From: Hymenobacter cyanobacteriorum
GTDB taxonomy: Bacteria > Bacteroidota > Bacteroidia > Cytophagales > Hymenobacteraceae
Length of the DNA stretch: 64,000 bases
Assembly: GCF_022631375.1 (NCBI RefSeq)
Contig: NZ_JALBGC010000001.1
Location: 806,001 to 870,000, forward strand
Reading direction: 5' to 3'
Shown: positions 7,570-16,526 of the stretch, in pieces
Numbering within the stretch: the first letter of the stretch is position 1
How the letters are laid out: each line of letters begins with the position of its first letter
Translations under genes and position numbers: made by a program
Notes under the pieces: model-generated
What the model saw: the letters and a program-made list of their open reading frames with translations, nothing else
The model's database searches: none
Told to the model about the DNA's origin: nothing

Positions 7570-8535
7570 ATGCGACCAGCTTTTACCCAGGAGTCTGACT
7601 TCCGCCAGCGGCGCGACTTCGGCCAGAAGTTTTCGGCCACGTTTGAATTCATTGCCGCCCACTGGCGCGGGCTGGGACGCTGCCTGCTGTATCTGGTGCT
7701 GCCCGCGGCGCTGTTGCGGGCCGTGGCGGCGGGCCTGCTGCAGCAACAAAACATAGCGGGCATTTTCAGCACTACCCGCCAGGGTGGCGGCCGCAGCACG
7801 ACCCTGCGGCAGATTGAAATGATGAGCCAGCTGGTCAGCACGCCGCTCTATTGGGTGAGCATTGCGCTGGGCATTGCCTTTGCTACCATGCTGGTGCTCA
7901 CGGTGTACGGCTACGTGAAGCTGTGCCTGCGCCCCTACCCCTCGGCCGAGCCCATTATGCCGCGCGATGTGTGGCAGGTGGTGAAGCAGGATTTCATCAG
8001 CTCGTTTTTCTCGTACCTGGGCATTGCCTTTATTGTGGTCATTGGCTTGTTCTTCCTGGCCATTCCGGGCATTTACCTGGCCGTGGCCCTCATGCCGTTT
8101 TTCATCATTAAAGTGGTGGAAGGCACCGGGTTTGGGGCCACGCTGAGCCGCAGCCTGAGCCTGACCAAGGGCAAATGGTGGTCGACGTTTGGGCTGCTGG
8201 CCATCATGGTGCTGATGCTGTTTGTGGTGTTGATGGTTATTGGGGCCTTTTCGGGAATGCTCACGCTGGGCCTGCTACGCGGTGGCTGGAACCCGGGAGC
8301 CGGGGGCGCCAGCGGGCGCACGGCCCAGATTTTCTTGATTTCCCTGGCGGCCATTGGCTCGGTGCTGAACCTGCTGTTTTACCCGCCCATGCTGCTGGCC
8401 ATTGCTTTCCAATATTTTAACCTGGTAGAACGCCGCGACGGCACCGGCCTGCACCAGTTGGTGAACCAGATTGGCCAGGCACCCGCCCCGGTGCAAAACG
8501 CCACTTTGCGCGCCGACGAAGAAGGCGAATACTAA
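7570..8535 (+). CDS. multi-pass membrane protein of the SpoIIM-MoxR-DUF58 cluster
   Basis: This 321-residue protein begins MRPAFTQESDFRQRRDFGQK; a TTG one codon upstream is ignored in favour of the ATG. After a cytoplasmic N-terminus come about six hydrophobic helices (for example LGIAFIVVIGLFFLAIPGIY and LLAIMVLMLFVVLMVIGAFS) with a positive loop between helices (SRSLSLTKGKWWSTFG) similar to DUF975/YciC-type or glycerophosphodiesterase-associated membrane domains. The motif SRSxxLTKGxxW is often seen in such proteins. It has no recognisable enzymatic residues. It occupies the second plus-strand slot between SpoIIM and the DUF4129 protein, so it is probably part of the same membrane assembly. 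Confidence 0.8.
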   Translation: MRPAFTQESDFRQRRDFGQKFSATFEFIAAHWRGLGRCLLYLVLPAALLRAVAAGLLQQQNIAGIFSTTRQGGGRSTTLRQIEMMSQLVSTPLYWVSIALGIAFATMLVLTVYGYVKLCLRPYPSAEPIMPRDVWQVVKQDFISSFFSYLGIAFIVVIGLFFLAIPGIYLAVALMPFFIIKVVEGTGFGATLSRSLSLTKGKWWSTFGLLAIMVLMLFVVLMVIGAFSGMLTLGLLRGGWNPGAGGASGRTAQIFLISLAAIGSVLNLLFYPPMLLAIAFQYFNLVERRDGTGLHQLVNQIGQAPAPVQNATLRADEEGEY

Positions 8536-8595
8536 CATTGGGCGCATCCTTTTCTAATTGACTGCTTAGTGCTTTTCGATTCCTTCCCCGGCCTG

Positions 8596-9369
8596 ATGCC
8601 GGCTTTCCCTGCGCGGGTTCGCGCGCTGTTGGTGCTGCTGCTACTTAGTGCGGCAGCCGGCCCGGCGCAGGCCGCGCCGCGCCCGGTGGCGGCCGCGCCC
8701 GCGCTGCTGCCCGACGCGGGCCCGGCCCCGCGCCTGCGCCGGCCCGATGCCGACCGGCTGCGCGACCTGCGCGGGCAGCGCGAGTTTCAGTACGAAGAGG
8801 CCATTACCCAGCCCGAGCAAAGTGCTTGGGACGCCTTCTGGGCGCGGGTGCGCGATGCCATTGGCAACTGGCTGGTGAGCCGCAGCTACAACCACTTCTG
8901 GCGCTGGATATTTTACGGCCTGTTTGTGGTGGCGGGCGTGTTTATTGTGCTGCGGCTGCTCGAAATCGACTTTACCGCCATGCTGGGCCGCTCGCCGCGC
9001 CGCGCCGCCCTGGCCTACGACACGATGGCCGAGAACATTCACGAAGTTGATTTTGCGACCCGGCTGGCCGAAGCCGAAGCCGCCGGCAACTGGCGGCTGG
9101 CCGTACGCCTGGGCTACCTGCAGCTGCTGAAAACCCTGGCCGACGGCGGCCTCATCAATTGGCAGCCCGACAAAACCAACCACGCCTACCTGGCCGAGCT
9201 GCCCGCCGCCGGGCCGTTGCGCGGGGCTTTCCGCGAGGCTACGCGGCAGTTTGAGTACGTGTGGTACGGCGAGCTGGCGCTCACGGCCCCGCTCTACGCG
9301 CAGGTGCGCGCCGGCCATCAGGCCCTGCGGGCGCAGCTGGGCCGCTCCTATTCGAACACTTCGCGCTAA
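8596..9369 (+). CDS. DUF4129 domain membrane protein
   Basis: The 257-residue protein starts with a signal peptide (MPAFPARVRALLVLLLLSAA, cut near AQAA) if translated from the ATG at 8596; a GTG at 8569 would add nine residues. A Pro/Ala-rich exported stretch is followed by LRDLRGQREFQYEE and a single membrane helix (IFYGLFVVAGVFIVLRLLEI, about residues 110-130). The cytoplasmic C-terminal part carries the DUF4129 signature: RLAEAEAAGNWRLAVRLGYL, then the W-x-P-x-K-T-N-x-x-Y core and FEYVWYGE. DUF4129 is often found near transglutaminase, MoxR and DUF58 genes. It ends 12 bp before the DUF4350 gene. Confidence 0.85.
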   Translation: MPAFPARVRALLVLLLLSAAAGPAQAAPRPVAAAPALLPDAGPAPRLRRPDADRLRDLRGQREFQYEEAITQPEQSAWDAFWARVRDAIGNWLVSRSYNHFWRWIFYGLFVVAGVFIVLRLLEIDFTAMLGRSPRRAALAYDTMAENIHEVDFATRLAEAEAAGNWRLAVRLGYLQLLKTLADGGLINWQPDKTNHAYLAELPAAGPLRGAFREATRQFEYVWYGELALTAPLYAQVRAGHQALRAQLGRSYSNTSR

Positions 9370-9381
9370 TGCCTGCTCCCG

Positions 9382-10938
9382 ATGAAGATGAATCTGCGCT
9401 GGTACCTGGGAGGCTTGTTGCTGCTGTTTGCGGCCTACGTGGCGCTGGAGTACAACCGCCCCAAGCCCATTGACTGGACGCCCACGCTGGTGAACAAAGA
9501 CCGGATTCCGTACGGCACCTACGTGCTGTACGACCAGCTGCCGCGCCTGCTCGGCACCGATTCGGTGGCCACTTCGCGCCTGCCCATCTACAACCAGCTT
9601 ACCGGCTTGTCGCTGGAAACCAGCGACGCGCTGGCCGAAGCGCAGCGTCGCACCGTGGTGGAGGATAATTCGGCGAACCGCCCGGCAGAAGCTGATTCGT
9701 CGGCAAACTTCGATACCGATGCTGAGACTGACTCGACAGCCGTTGCGGCCTCCGAGGCCACTGATTCGGCAGCCGCAACGGCCGAACAGCCGCCGAATAG
9801 TGCCGCTGGCAAAACAACCGCTGTTGAATCTGATACCGCAGAAACCGTGTCGGTGGCATCTGCCGATACCAGCGAAGCATACGAGGACGAAGACGAGGAG
9901 GAAGAAGTGGATTGGCAAACCGAAGCCTTGCTCCACACCCGCCCTAACTACCTGTTCGTCAACACCACGTTCAACGCCACGCCGGCCGACCTGCCCGTGC
10001 TGTTGCGCTACGCGGCGCTGGGCCACAACGTATTCGTCGTGGCCGAGAGCTTCCGCGACGCCGGCCAGGCGCTGCTCGATACCCTGGGCCTGCGCATCCG
10101 GCGCGTGCCGCTAACCACCCGACGCGGCCCGCGCGGCCTGCCCGTGCCCGATTCGGTGACGGTGCGCTTCAGCAACCCGGCGCTGGCCGGCCCGCGCTAC
10201 CGCCTGCCGGGGGCCGATGCCGACCTGCGCTTTGCCACCGATTCGACGCACCCGCACCCCGCCTACGGCCCGGCCCGCGCGCTCGCGGCCGATGCGCAGG
10301 GCCGCCCGGTGCTGGTGCGCTGCGCCTACGGGCGGGGCTATATTTACCTCTGCACGGTGCCCATTGCCTTCACCAACCAGTTTGTGCTGCGGCCAGCCAC
10401 CAGCCAGTTTGCCGCTACGGCGCTCTCCTACTTGCCGGCCCGCGCCACGTGGTGGGACGAGTACCAGAAGCAGGGCCGCGTGGGCAACCAGTCGCTGCTG
10501 CGCCTGATAACCACCCACGAAGCCCTGAACACGGCCTGGTACCTGCTGCTCATCGGCGGGGTGCTGTTTGTGCTGGTCGAAGCCCGGCGGCGGCAGCGTA
10601 TCATCCCCACCATCAGGCCGCTCCCCAATACCACGCTTCTGTTCACGCGCACCGTGGCCAGCCTCTACCGCCAGGGCCGCAGCCACGGGGCCATTGCCGA
10701 GAAAAAAATCGGGCTGTTTCTGGATTACCTGCGCACCCGTTTCCAGGAGCCCAGCCCTGATTTTGGCGACGAGGCCTTCCGCGAGCGGCTCAGCCAGAAG
10801 TCGGGCCTGGCCCGGCCGCGCGTGGATGAGCTGTTGCGGCTGGTGAATTTTGCCCGCACCGCCCCTCAGCTCAACGACCAGCAGCTGCTGCAGCTAAGCC
10901 GGGCGCTGAGTGATTTTCGACGCGAAGCCGGCCGCTGA
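9382..10938 (+). CDS. DUF4350 domain membrane protein with acidic low-complexity insert
   Basis: The 518-residue protein has an N-terminal membrane anchor (LGGLLLLFAAYVALEYNRPK), a DUF4350 periplasmic domain split by a long insert, and a C-terminal membrane helix near residue 387 (YLLLIGGVLFVLVEARRR) followed by a cytoplasmic helical tail. The domain parts are DRIPYGTYVLYDQLPRLLG before, and HTRPNYLFVNTTFNAT with the ALGHNVFVVAE strand after. The insert, roughly residues 80-178, is rich in Ala, Ser, Thr, Asp and Glu and ends in an acidic run at 168-175. DUF4350 proteins resemble GATase-like domains without catalytic residues. It lies downstream of the DUF4129 gene and 130 bp before the small gene at 11069. 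Confidence 0.85.
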   Translation: MKMNLRWYLGGLLLLFAAYVALEYNRPKPIDWTPTLVNKDRIPYGTYVLYDQLPRLLGTDSVATSRLPIYNQLTGLSLETSDALAEAQRRTVVEDNSANRPAEADSSANFDTDAETDSTAVAASEATDSAAATAEQPPNSAAGKTTAVESDTAETVSVASADTSEAYEDEDEEEEVDWQTEALLHTRPNYLFVNTTFNATPADLPVLLRYAALGHNVFVVAESFRDAGQALLDTLGLRIRRVPLTTRRGPRGLPVPDSVTVRFSNPALAGPRYRLPGADADLRFATDSTHPHPAYGPARALAADAQGRPVLVRCAYGRGYIYLCTVPIAFTNQFVLRPATSQFAATALSYLPARATWWDEYQKQGRVGNQSLLRLITTHEALNTAWYLLLIGGVLFVLVEARRRQRIIPTIRPLPNTTLLFTRTVASLYRQGRSHGAIAEKKIGLFLDYLRTRFQEPSPDFGDEAFRERLSQKSGLARPRVDELLRLVNFARTAPQLNDQQLLQLSRALSDFRREAGR

Positions 10939-11068
10939 TTTTGTTTTTGCACTGTGCCGGGAAACGCTCTTTTCAGTAAATTGAACAATTCCGCGAAAGC
11001 ACCCTCATGACCAAATTGAGCCCCTTTTTTTTTCCTGAAACCACTTCTTTTTAACGCCTGCTAGTGTC

Positions 11069-11332
11069 ATGCTCACCACCGAAAAGCTTCTGATTCTGCT
11101 CCGGTTCGATTGGGATGAAGCGTTGTTTCAGCAGCGTGGCTCGGCAGTGGAAAAGCAGTTGCTCGCTGGCCTCGACTGGGACAAATATGCTTCCTTGCTC
11201 CAGGATTTGCTGCTGGTATCGAAAAAATTAGTTGCTCCCAAATACGCCCGCACAGTGCACCAGCAGCTGTTAGCTGCTTGCGCCGACGAAGCCACCGCTC
11301 AAACTTTCATTGGCTACGCCAGCACCTTATAG
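11069..11332 (+). CDS. small protein of unknown function in the MoxR cluster
   Basis: This 87-residue, leucine-rich and predicted all-helical protein (FDWDEALFQQRGSAVEKQLL, KYASLLQDLLLVSKKLVAPK) has no signal peptide or membrane segment. It lies between the DUF4350 and moxR genes, 130 bp after the former, and its stop codon abuts the moxR ATG, so it is very likely cotranslated with moxR. Its codon use is a little less GC-rich than that of neighbouring genes. I do not recognise the family. The tight spacing and the fit between two real genes argue that it is expressed. Confidence 0.6.
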   Translation: MLTTEKLLILLRFDWDEALFQQRGSAVEKQLLAGLDWDKYASLLQDLLLVSKKLVAPKYARTVHQQLLAACADEATAQTFIGYASTL

Positions 11333-12418
<1,086 letters not shown>

Positions 12419-12420
12419 GC

Positions 12421-12966
12421 ATGCAGTATTCCACCGAATGGCTGCTCGACCAACTGGCGCATGACGCACGCGTCAAATACCTGTTCTTCTGGGGGAATCA
12501 GCCCAGCAAGGACGGTACCATCACCAAATCCTGTCTCAGCCAGTGGTGGCTGGCCGATTTTATAGTGGCAGGCATCGTGTACCGGTCGACTGAACATTGG
12601 ATGATGGCCGAAAAGGCGCGGCTGTTTAACGATGCTGAAGCTTTGACTCAAATTCTGGCCGCGAAGAGTCCAGCAGAGGCCAAGAAGCTGGGCCGCGAAA
12701 TCCAGCATTTTGAACCCGAAACATGGGAAGAACGCAAGGTAGAAATTGTGATAACCGGCAACCGGCACAAATTTGGTCAGCACAAAGAGTTGGCAAAATT
12801 TCTGATTTCAACCGGTGACCGGGTGCTGGTGGAAGCGAGTCCAGTAGATACTATTTGGGGTATTGGCTTTGCCGCCGACTCGCCCGATGCCAACAACCCG
12901 GCCCGCTGGCAGGGGCCTAATTTATTGGGCTTCGCGCTAATGGAAGTTCGGGACCAGTTACGTTAA
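12421..12966 (+). CDS. NADAR-family (YbiA-like) putative N-glycosidase
   Basis: The 181-residue protein matches the NADAR family: YLFFWGNQP near the N-terminus, the STEHWMMAEKARLFND helix (the family pattern S-x-E-H-x-x-x-A-x-K), SPAEAKKLGR, a W-E-x-x-K stretch and the C-terminal GPNLLGFALMEVRDQL. Family members such as E. coli YbiA cleave the N-glycosidic bond of damaged riboflavin intermediates, and others act on ADP-ribose or ADP-ribosylated substrates. It lies with 2-bp spacers between moxR and the DUF58 gene, so translation must be coupled. Its third codon positions are visibly less GC-rich than in its neighbours, consistent with a later insertion into the cluster. Confidence 0.85.
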   Translation: MQYSTEWLLDQLAHDARVKYLFFWGNQPSKDGTITKSCLSQWWLADFIVAGIVYRSTEHWMMAEKARLFNDAEALTQILAAKSPAEAKKLGREIQHFEPETWEERKVEIVITGNRHKFGQHKELAKFLISTGDRVLVEASPVDTIWGIGFAADSPDANNPARWQGPNLLGFALMEVRDQLR

Positions 12967-12968
12967 TC

Positions 12969-14318
12969 ATGACTCTCTTCCTCACTTCCCGCTTCTTCCA
13001 AGCCCTGGCCGCCATTGCCACCGGCTTCGTGGTGGCCTTTTTCCTGCCCTGGCTGCTGGGGCCGATGAAAATCACCCTCGGCCTGTTCGTGGTGCTGACG
13101 CTGCTCGATGCGCTGCTGCTCTACGCGCCCGCCAAGGGCCAGACTGCGCCAGTGTTTGGCCGGCGGGTACTGGGCGAGAAGCTGGCCAACGGCTCGGACA
13201 ACGATGTGAGGATTTATCTTGAAAACCGCTACCGGTTTCCCATCCAGACCGAGACAATTGACGAGATTCCGCACCAGTTTCAGCGACGCGATGTGCTGTT
13301 CAAAACGGGCATAAAACCTGGCGAGACGCAGATTATCGACTACCAGCTACGGCCCACCAAGCGCGGCGAGTACGAGTTTGGGGCGCTGAATATCTACGCC
13401 GCGTCGCCGCTGGGGCTGGTGCGGCGGCGGTTTCGCTACGAGCAGGGCAAGGTGGTGCCGGTGTACCCGTCGTTTCTGCAGATGCGGCAGTATGAGCTGC
13501 TGGCCATTCACAACCGCCTGACGGAGGTGGGCGTGAAGCGCATCCGGCGCGTGGGCCACAGCATGGAGTTCGAGCAAATCCGGCCCTACGTGCCCGGCGA
13601 CGACCCGCGCAGCATGAACTGGAAAGCCACCGCTCGCCGGGCCGGCACCGGGGCCGATGACGCCCTGGTGGTGAACCACTTCCAGGACGAGCGCGCCCAG
13701 CAGGTGTACTGCCTGATTGACAAGGGCCGCGTGATGCGGATGCCGTTCGACGGGCTGAGCCTGCTCGACTATGCCATCAATGCCACGCTGGTGGTCAGCA
13801 ACATTGCCTTGCTCAAGCACGACAAAGCCGGCCTGCTCACGTTCTCGAACCAGCCCGGGGCCGCGCTGGCCGCCGACCGCCGGCCCGGCCACCTGCTGAA
13901 GCTGCTCGAAATCCTCTACCGCCAGAAAACCAAGTACCTCGAAACCGATTTCGAGCTGCTGTACGCCACGGTGCGGGCCAAAATCAAGCAGCGCAGCCTG
14001 CTGATTCTGTTCACCAATTTCGAGACGCTGCACAGCATGCAACGCCAGCTGCCCTACCTGCGCCGCCTGGCCAAAGACCACCTGCTATTGGTGGTGTTCT
14101 TCGAAAACACCGAGCTACGCACCTTTCTCGAAGCACCGGCCGACACCACGGAAGACGTGTATAACCAAACCATCGCCGAGAAATTTGCCCAGGAAAAGCG
14201 CCAGATTGTGCTGGAGCTGCAGCGCTACGGCATTTATTCGCTGCTCACCGCGCCCAAGGATTTGACGGCGAACACCATCAACAAGTACCTGGAATTCAAA
14301 GCCCGCGGCCTCATATAG
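12969..14318 (+). CDS. DUF58 domain protein
   Basis: The 449-residue protein has two N-terminal membrane helices (residues about 8-55, ALAAIATGFVVAFFLPWLL and LGLFVVLTLLDALLLY), a beta-rich region, and then the DUF58 signature RPYVPGDDPRSMNWKATARR at 205-224, followed by a vWA-like fold with VYCLIDKGRVMRM and LLILFTNFETL. DUF58 proteins partner with MoxR ATPases at the inner membrane. It begins two bases after the NADAR stop and ends the cluster; 112 bp separate it from the hexosaminidase gene. The aspartate in VYCLIDKGR sits where the vWA MIDAS motif would be, but the DxSxS pattern is not intact. Confidence 0.92.
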   Translation: MTLFLTSRFFQALAAIATGFVVAFFLPWLLGPMKITLGLFVVLTLLDALLLYAPAKGQTAPVFGRRVLGEKLANGSDNDVRIYLENRYRFPIQTETIDEIPHQFQRRDVLFKTGIKPGETQIIDYQLRPTKRGEYEFGALNIYAASPLGLVRRRFRYEQGKVVPVYPSFLQMRQYELLAIHNRLTEVGVKRIRRVGHSMEFEQIRPYVPGDDPRSMNWKATARRAGTGADDALVVNHFQDERAQQVYCLIDKGRVMRMPFDGLSLLDYAINATLVVSNIALLKHDKAGLLTFSNQPGAALAADRRPGHLLKLLEILYRQKTKYLETDFELLYATVRAKIKQRSLLILFTNFETLHSMQRQLPYLRRLAKDHLLLVVFFENTELRTFLEAPADTTEDVYNQTIAEKFAQEKRQIVLELQRYGIYSLLTAPKDLTANTINKYLEFKARGLI

Positions 14319-14430
14319 CCCCCGGATTAGCTTGGATTTTAGCGGACTTCCCGGATTTTGTGCCCGTTGCCCTTTGGTTGTGGACGACATTTTGTAGGCG
14401 GCCGTGGGAAATCAATTTTGACTGAATACC

Positions 14431-16494
14431 ATGCGAAAAGCTGATGGAGCGCAGAAATGGGGAAAATGGCTGGCACTGGGGCTACTACTGGGGCTGCTGA
14501 CGCGCCCGGCAATGGCCCAAACGGCGCCCACCCTGCTGCCGCTGCCCGCCGAAGCCCGCTACGGCCAGGGCCGCCTGCCGCTGAAAGCCGCCCTGAAGCC
14601 GCTGCTGCCCGCATCCGTCGATGCGGCGGTGGCGGGCGCGGTGGGCCGCACCATTGGCCGCCTGTCGCCGGCCACGAAAACGGTTGGCACCGCCACGCTG
14701 CAAGTTCGCTACGGGCGGGTGGGCCGGCCCGAGAAGTTTGACGAGGAGCGGTATTCGCTACGCGTGACGCCGATGGGCGTGAGCATCGACGCGCCCACTA
14801 GCCTGGGCGTGCTGCGGGCGCTGGCCACGCTGGAACAGCTGCCGCGCCCCGACAAGAAAGGCCGCTACCTGCCCGAAGTCGACATCCAGGACCAGCCGCG
14901 TTTTGCCTGGCGCGGGCTGCTCATCGATGCGGCCCGGCACTTCATGCCCGTGGCCGTTATCAAGCGCAACCTCGACGGCATGGCGGCCGTGAAGCTGAAC
15001 GTGCTGCACTGGCACCTCACCGACGACCAGGGTTTCCGCATCGAAAGCAAGGTTTTTCCGCGCTTGCAGACGGTGGGCAGCACCGACGGGCTGTTTTATA
15101 CCCAGGCCGAGGTGCGCGAGGTACTGGCCTACGCGGCGGCGCGCGGCATTCGGGTGGTGCCCGAGTTCGATATGCCCAGCCACACCACCAGCTGGATTGT
15201 GGCCTACCCGCGCCTGGCCTCCAACGACTCGGTGTACGCGCCTTACACGAAGTGGCGCACCACCAACGTGGCCATCGACCCCACCCGCGAAACCACCTAC
15301 ACCTTCATCGATTCGCTGCTGACGGAGATGACGGCGCTGTTTCCGGACCCCTACTTCCACGCCGGCGGCGACGAAAACGACGGCCGCAATTGGCGGCGCA
15401 CCCCGCGCATTGTGGCCTGGATGCAGGCCCACAACATGACGAAGGCCGACGGCAAAACCGTCGACAAGCACCAGCTGCAAACCTATTTCAACCGCCGCGT
15501 GCTGGCCCTGCTGCAACAGCACGGCAAAACCATGCTGGGCTGGGACGAAATCCTCGGCCCCGACCTGCCGAAAGAAGTCATCATCCAGAGCTGGCGCGGC
15601 AAAAAGGGCCTCAATGATGCCGTCAAGCTGGGCCACCCGGCGCTGCTTTCGAGCGGCTATTACCTAGATTTGAACCTGACCGCGGCCAGTTCCTACCTCA
15701 CCGACCCGCTGCCACCCGATACGCCCCTCACGCCCGCCGAGCAGAAACTGGTGCTGGGCGGCGAGGCCGCGATGTGGGCCGAATTTGCCGACTCCACGGT
15801 GCTCGACTCGCGCATCTGGCCCCGGGCGGGGGCCGTGGCCGAGCGGCTGTGGTCGCCGCAGCCCGCCACCCAAAGCGTGGCCGATATGTACCGGCGGCTT
15901 AATGTCCTCTCCGCGCAACTCGAAACGCTGGGCCTGCGCCACCGCCGCGTGCCCGAGCTGTTGCTGAAGCAGCTGGCCGGCACGGGCAGCGTGGCCCCGC
16001 TGCGCACTTTGACCGAAGTACTTGAGCCGGTGAAGGAGTACAAGCGCCATTTCCAGGGCTTCGACTACACCACGGCCACGCCGCTGAACCGGCTGGCTGA
16101 CGCCGCGCCGGCCGAATCGGAAGTGGCTCGCCGCTTTGCGGTGCTGGTCGACAGCGTGGTGACGGTGCGGCCCGGTGCGCCCGGCTTTCTGCCGCCGGCC
16201 CCGCGCCAGGTGGCGCTGCTGCGCGCCCAAGCCCTGCGCTGGCAGGCCAACGACGTGCTGCTGCAGCCGTTGATGGCCGCCAACCCCAGCCTGACGGAAT
16301 ATGCCCCACTCTCGGCCCGGCTGGCCGGCGTGGCGGGCGTGGTACTCGCCCGCCTCACGCAGCTGCAAGCCGGGCAGGCCCCGAGCGCCGCCTGGCTGGC
16401 CGCCACCCGCGCCACCCTTGATGCCGCGCAGGCCCCCGCCGGCCAGGCCGAGCTGGCAGTGGTGAAGGCAGCCCGCAAGCTGGCTGGGCTGTAG
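14431..16494 (+). CDS. beta-N-acetylhexosaminidase, glycoside hydrolase family 20
   Basis: The 687-residue protein has a signal peptide (ALGLLLGLLTRPAMAQ, cut near residue 29), a GH20b-like N-terminal domain (about 32-150, ending LRALATLEQL), and a GH20 TIM barrel (about 150-490). The active-site motif HAGGDEND is at 310-317, with the catalytic Asp314-Glu315 pair. Other barrel motifs are WRGLLIDAARHFMP, LHWHLTDDQGFR, VVPEFDMPSHT, MLGWDEI and GGEAAMWAEF. It removes terminal N-acetylglucosamine or N-acetylgalactosamine from glycans or chitin oligomers, outside the inner membrane. The last 190 residues are an Ala/Leu-rich helical domain without a recognised fold. It is not an obvious part of the MoxR cluster. 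Confidence 0.93.
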   Translation: MRKADGAQKWGKWLALGLLLGLLTRPAMAQTAPTLLPLPAEARYGQGRLPLKAALKPLLPASVDAAVAGAVGRTIGRLSPATKTVGTATLQVRYGRVGRPEKFDEERYSLRVTPMGVSIDAPTSLGVLRALATLEQLPRPDKKGRYLPEVDIQDQPRFAWRGLLIDAARHFMPVAVIKRNLDGMAAVKLNVLHWHLTDDQGFRIESKVFPRLQTVGSTDGLFYTQAEVREVLAYAAARGIRVVPEFDMPSHTTSWIVAYPRLASNDSVYAPYTKWRTTNVAIDPTRETTYTFIDSLLTEMTALFPDPYFHAGGDENDGRNWRRTPRIVAWMQAHNMTKADGKTVDKHQLQTYFNRRVLALLQQHGKTMLGWDEILGPDLPKEVIIQSWRGKKGLNDAVKLGHPALLSSGYYLDLNLTAASSYLTDPLPPDTPLTPAEQKLVLGGEAAMWAEFADSTVLDSRIWPRAGAVAERLWSPQPATQSVADMYRRLNVLSAQLETLGLRHRRVPELLLKQLAGTGSVAPLRTLTEVLEPVKEYKRHFQGFDYTTATPLNRLADAAPAESEVARRFAVLVDSVVTVRPGAPGFLPPAPRQVALLRAQALRWQANDVLLQPLMAANPSLTEYAPLSARLAGVAGVVLARLTQLQAGQAPSAAWLAATRATLDAAQAPAGQAELAVVKAARKLAGL

Positions 16495-16526
16495 CAGCGC
16501 ATCTTTGCGGCTCAACCGCTCCATTT

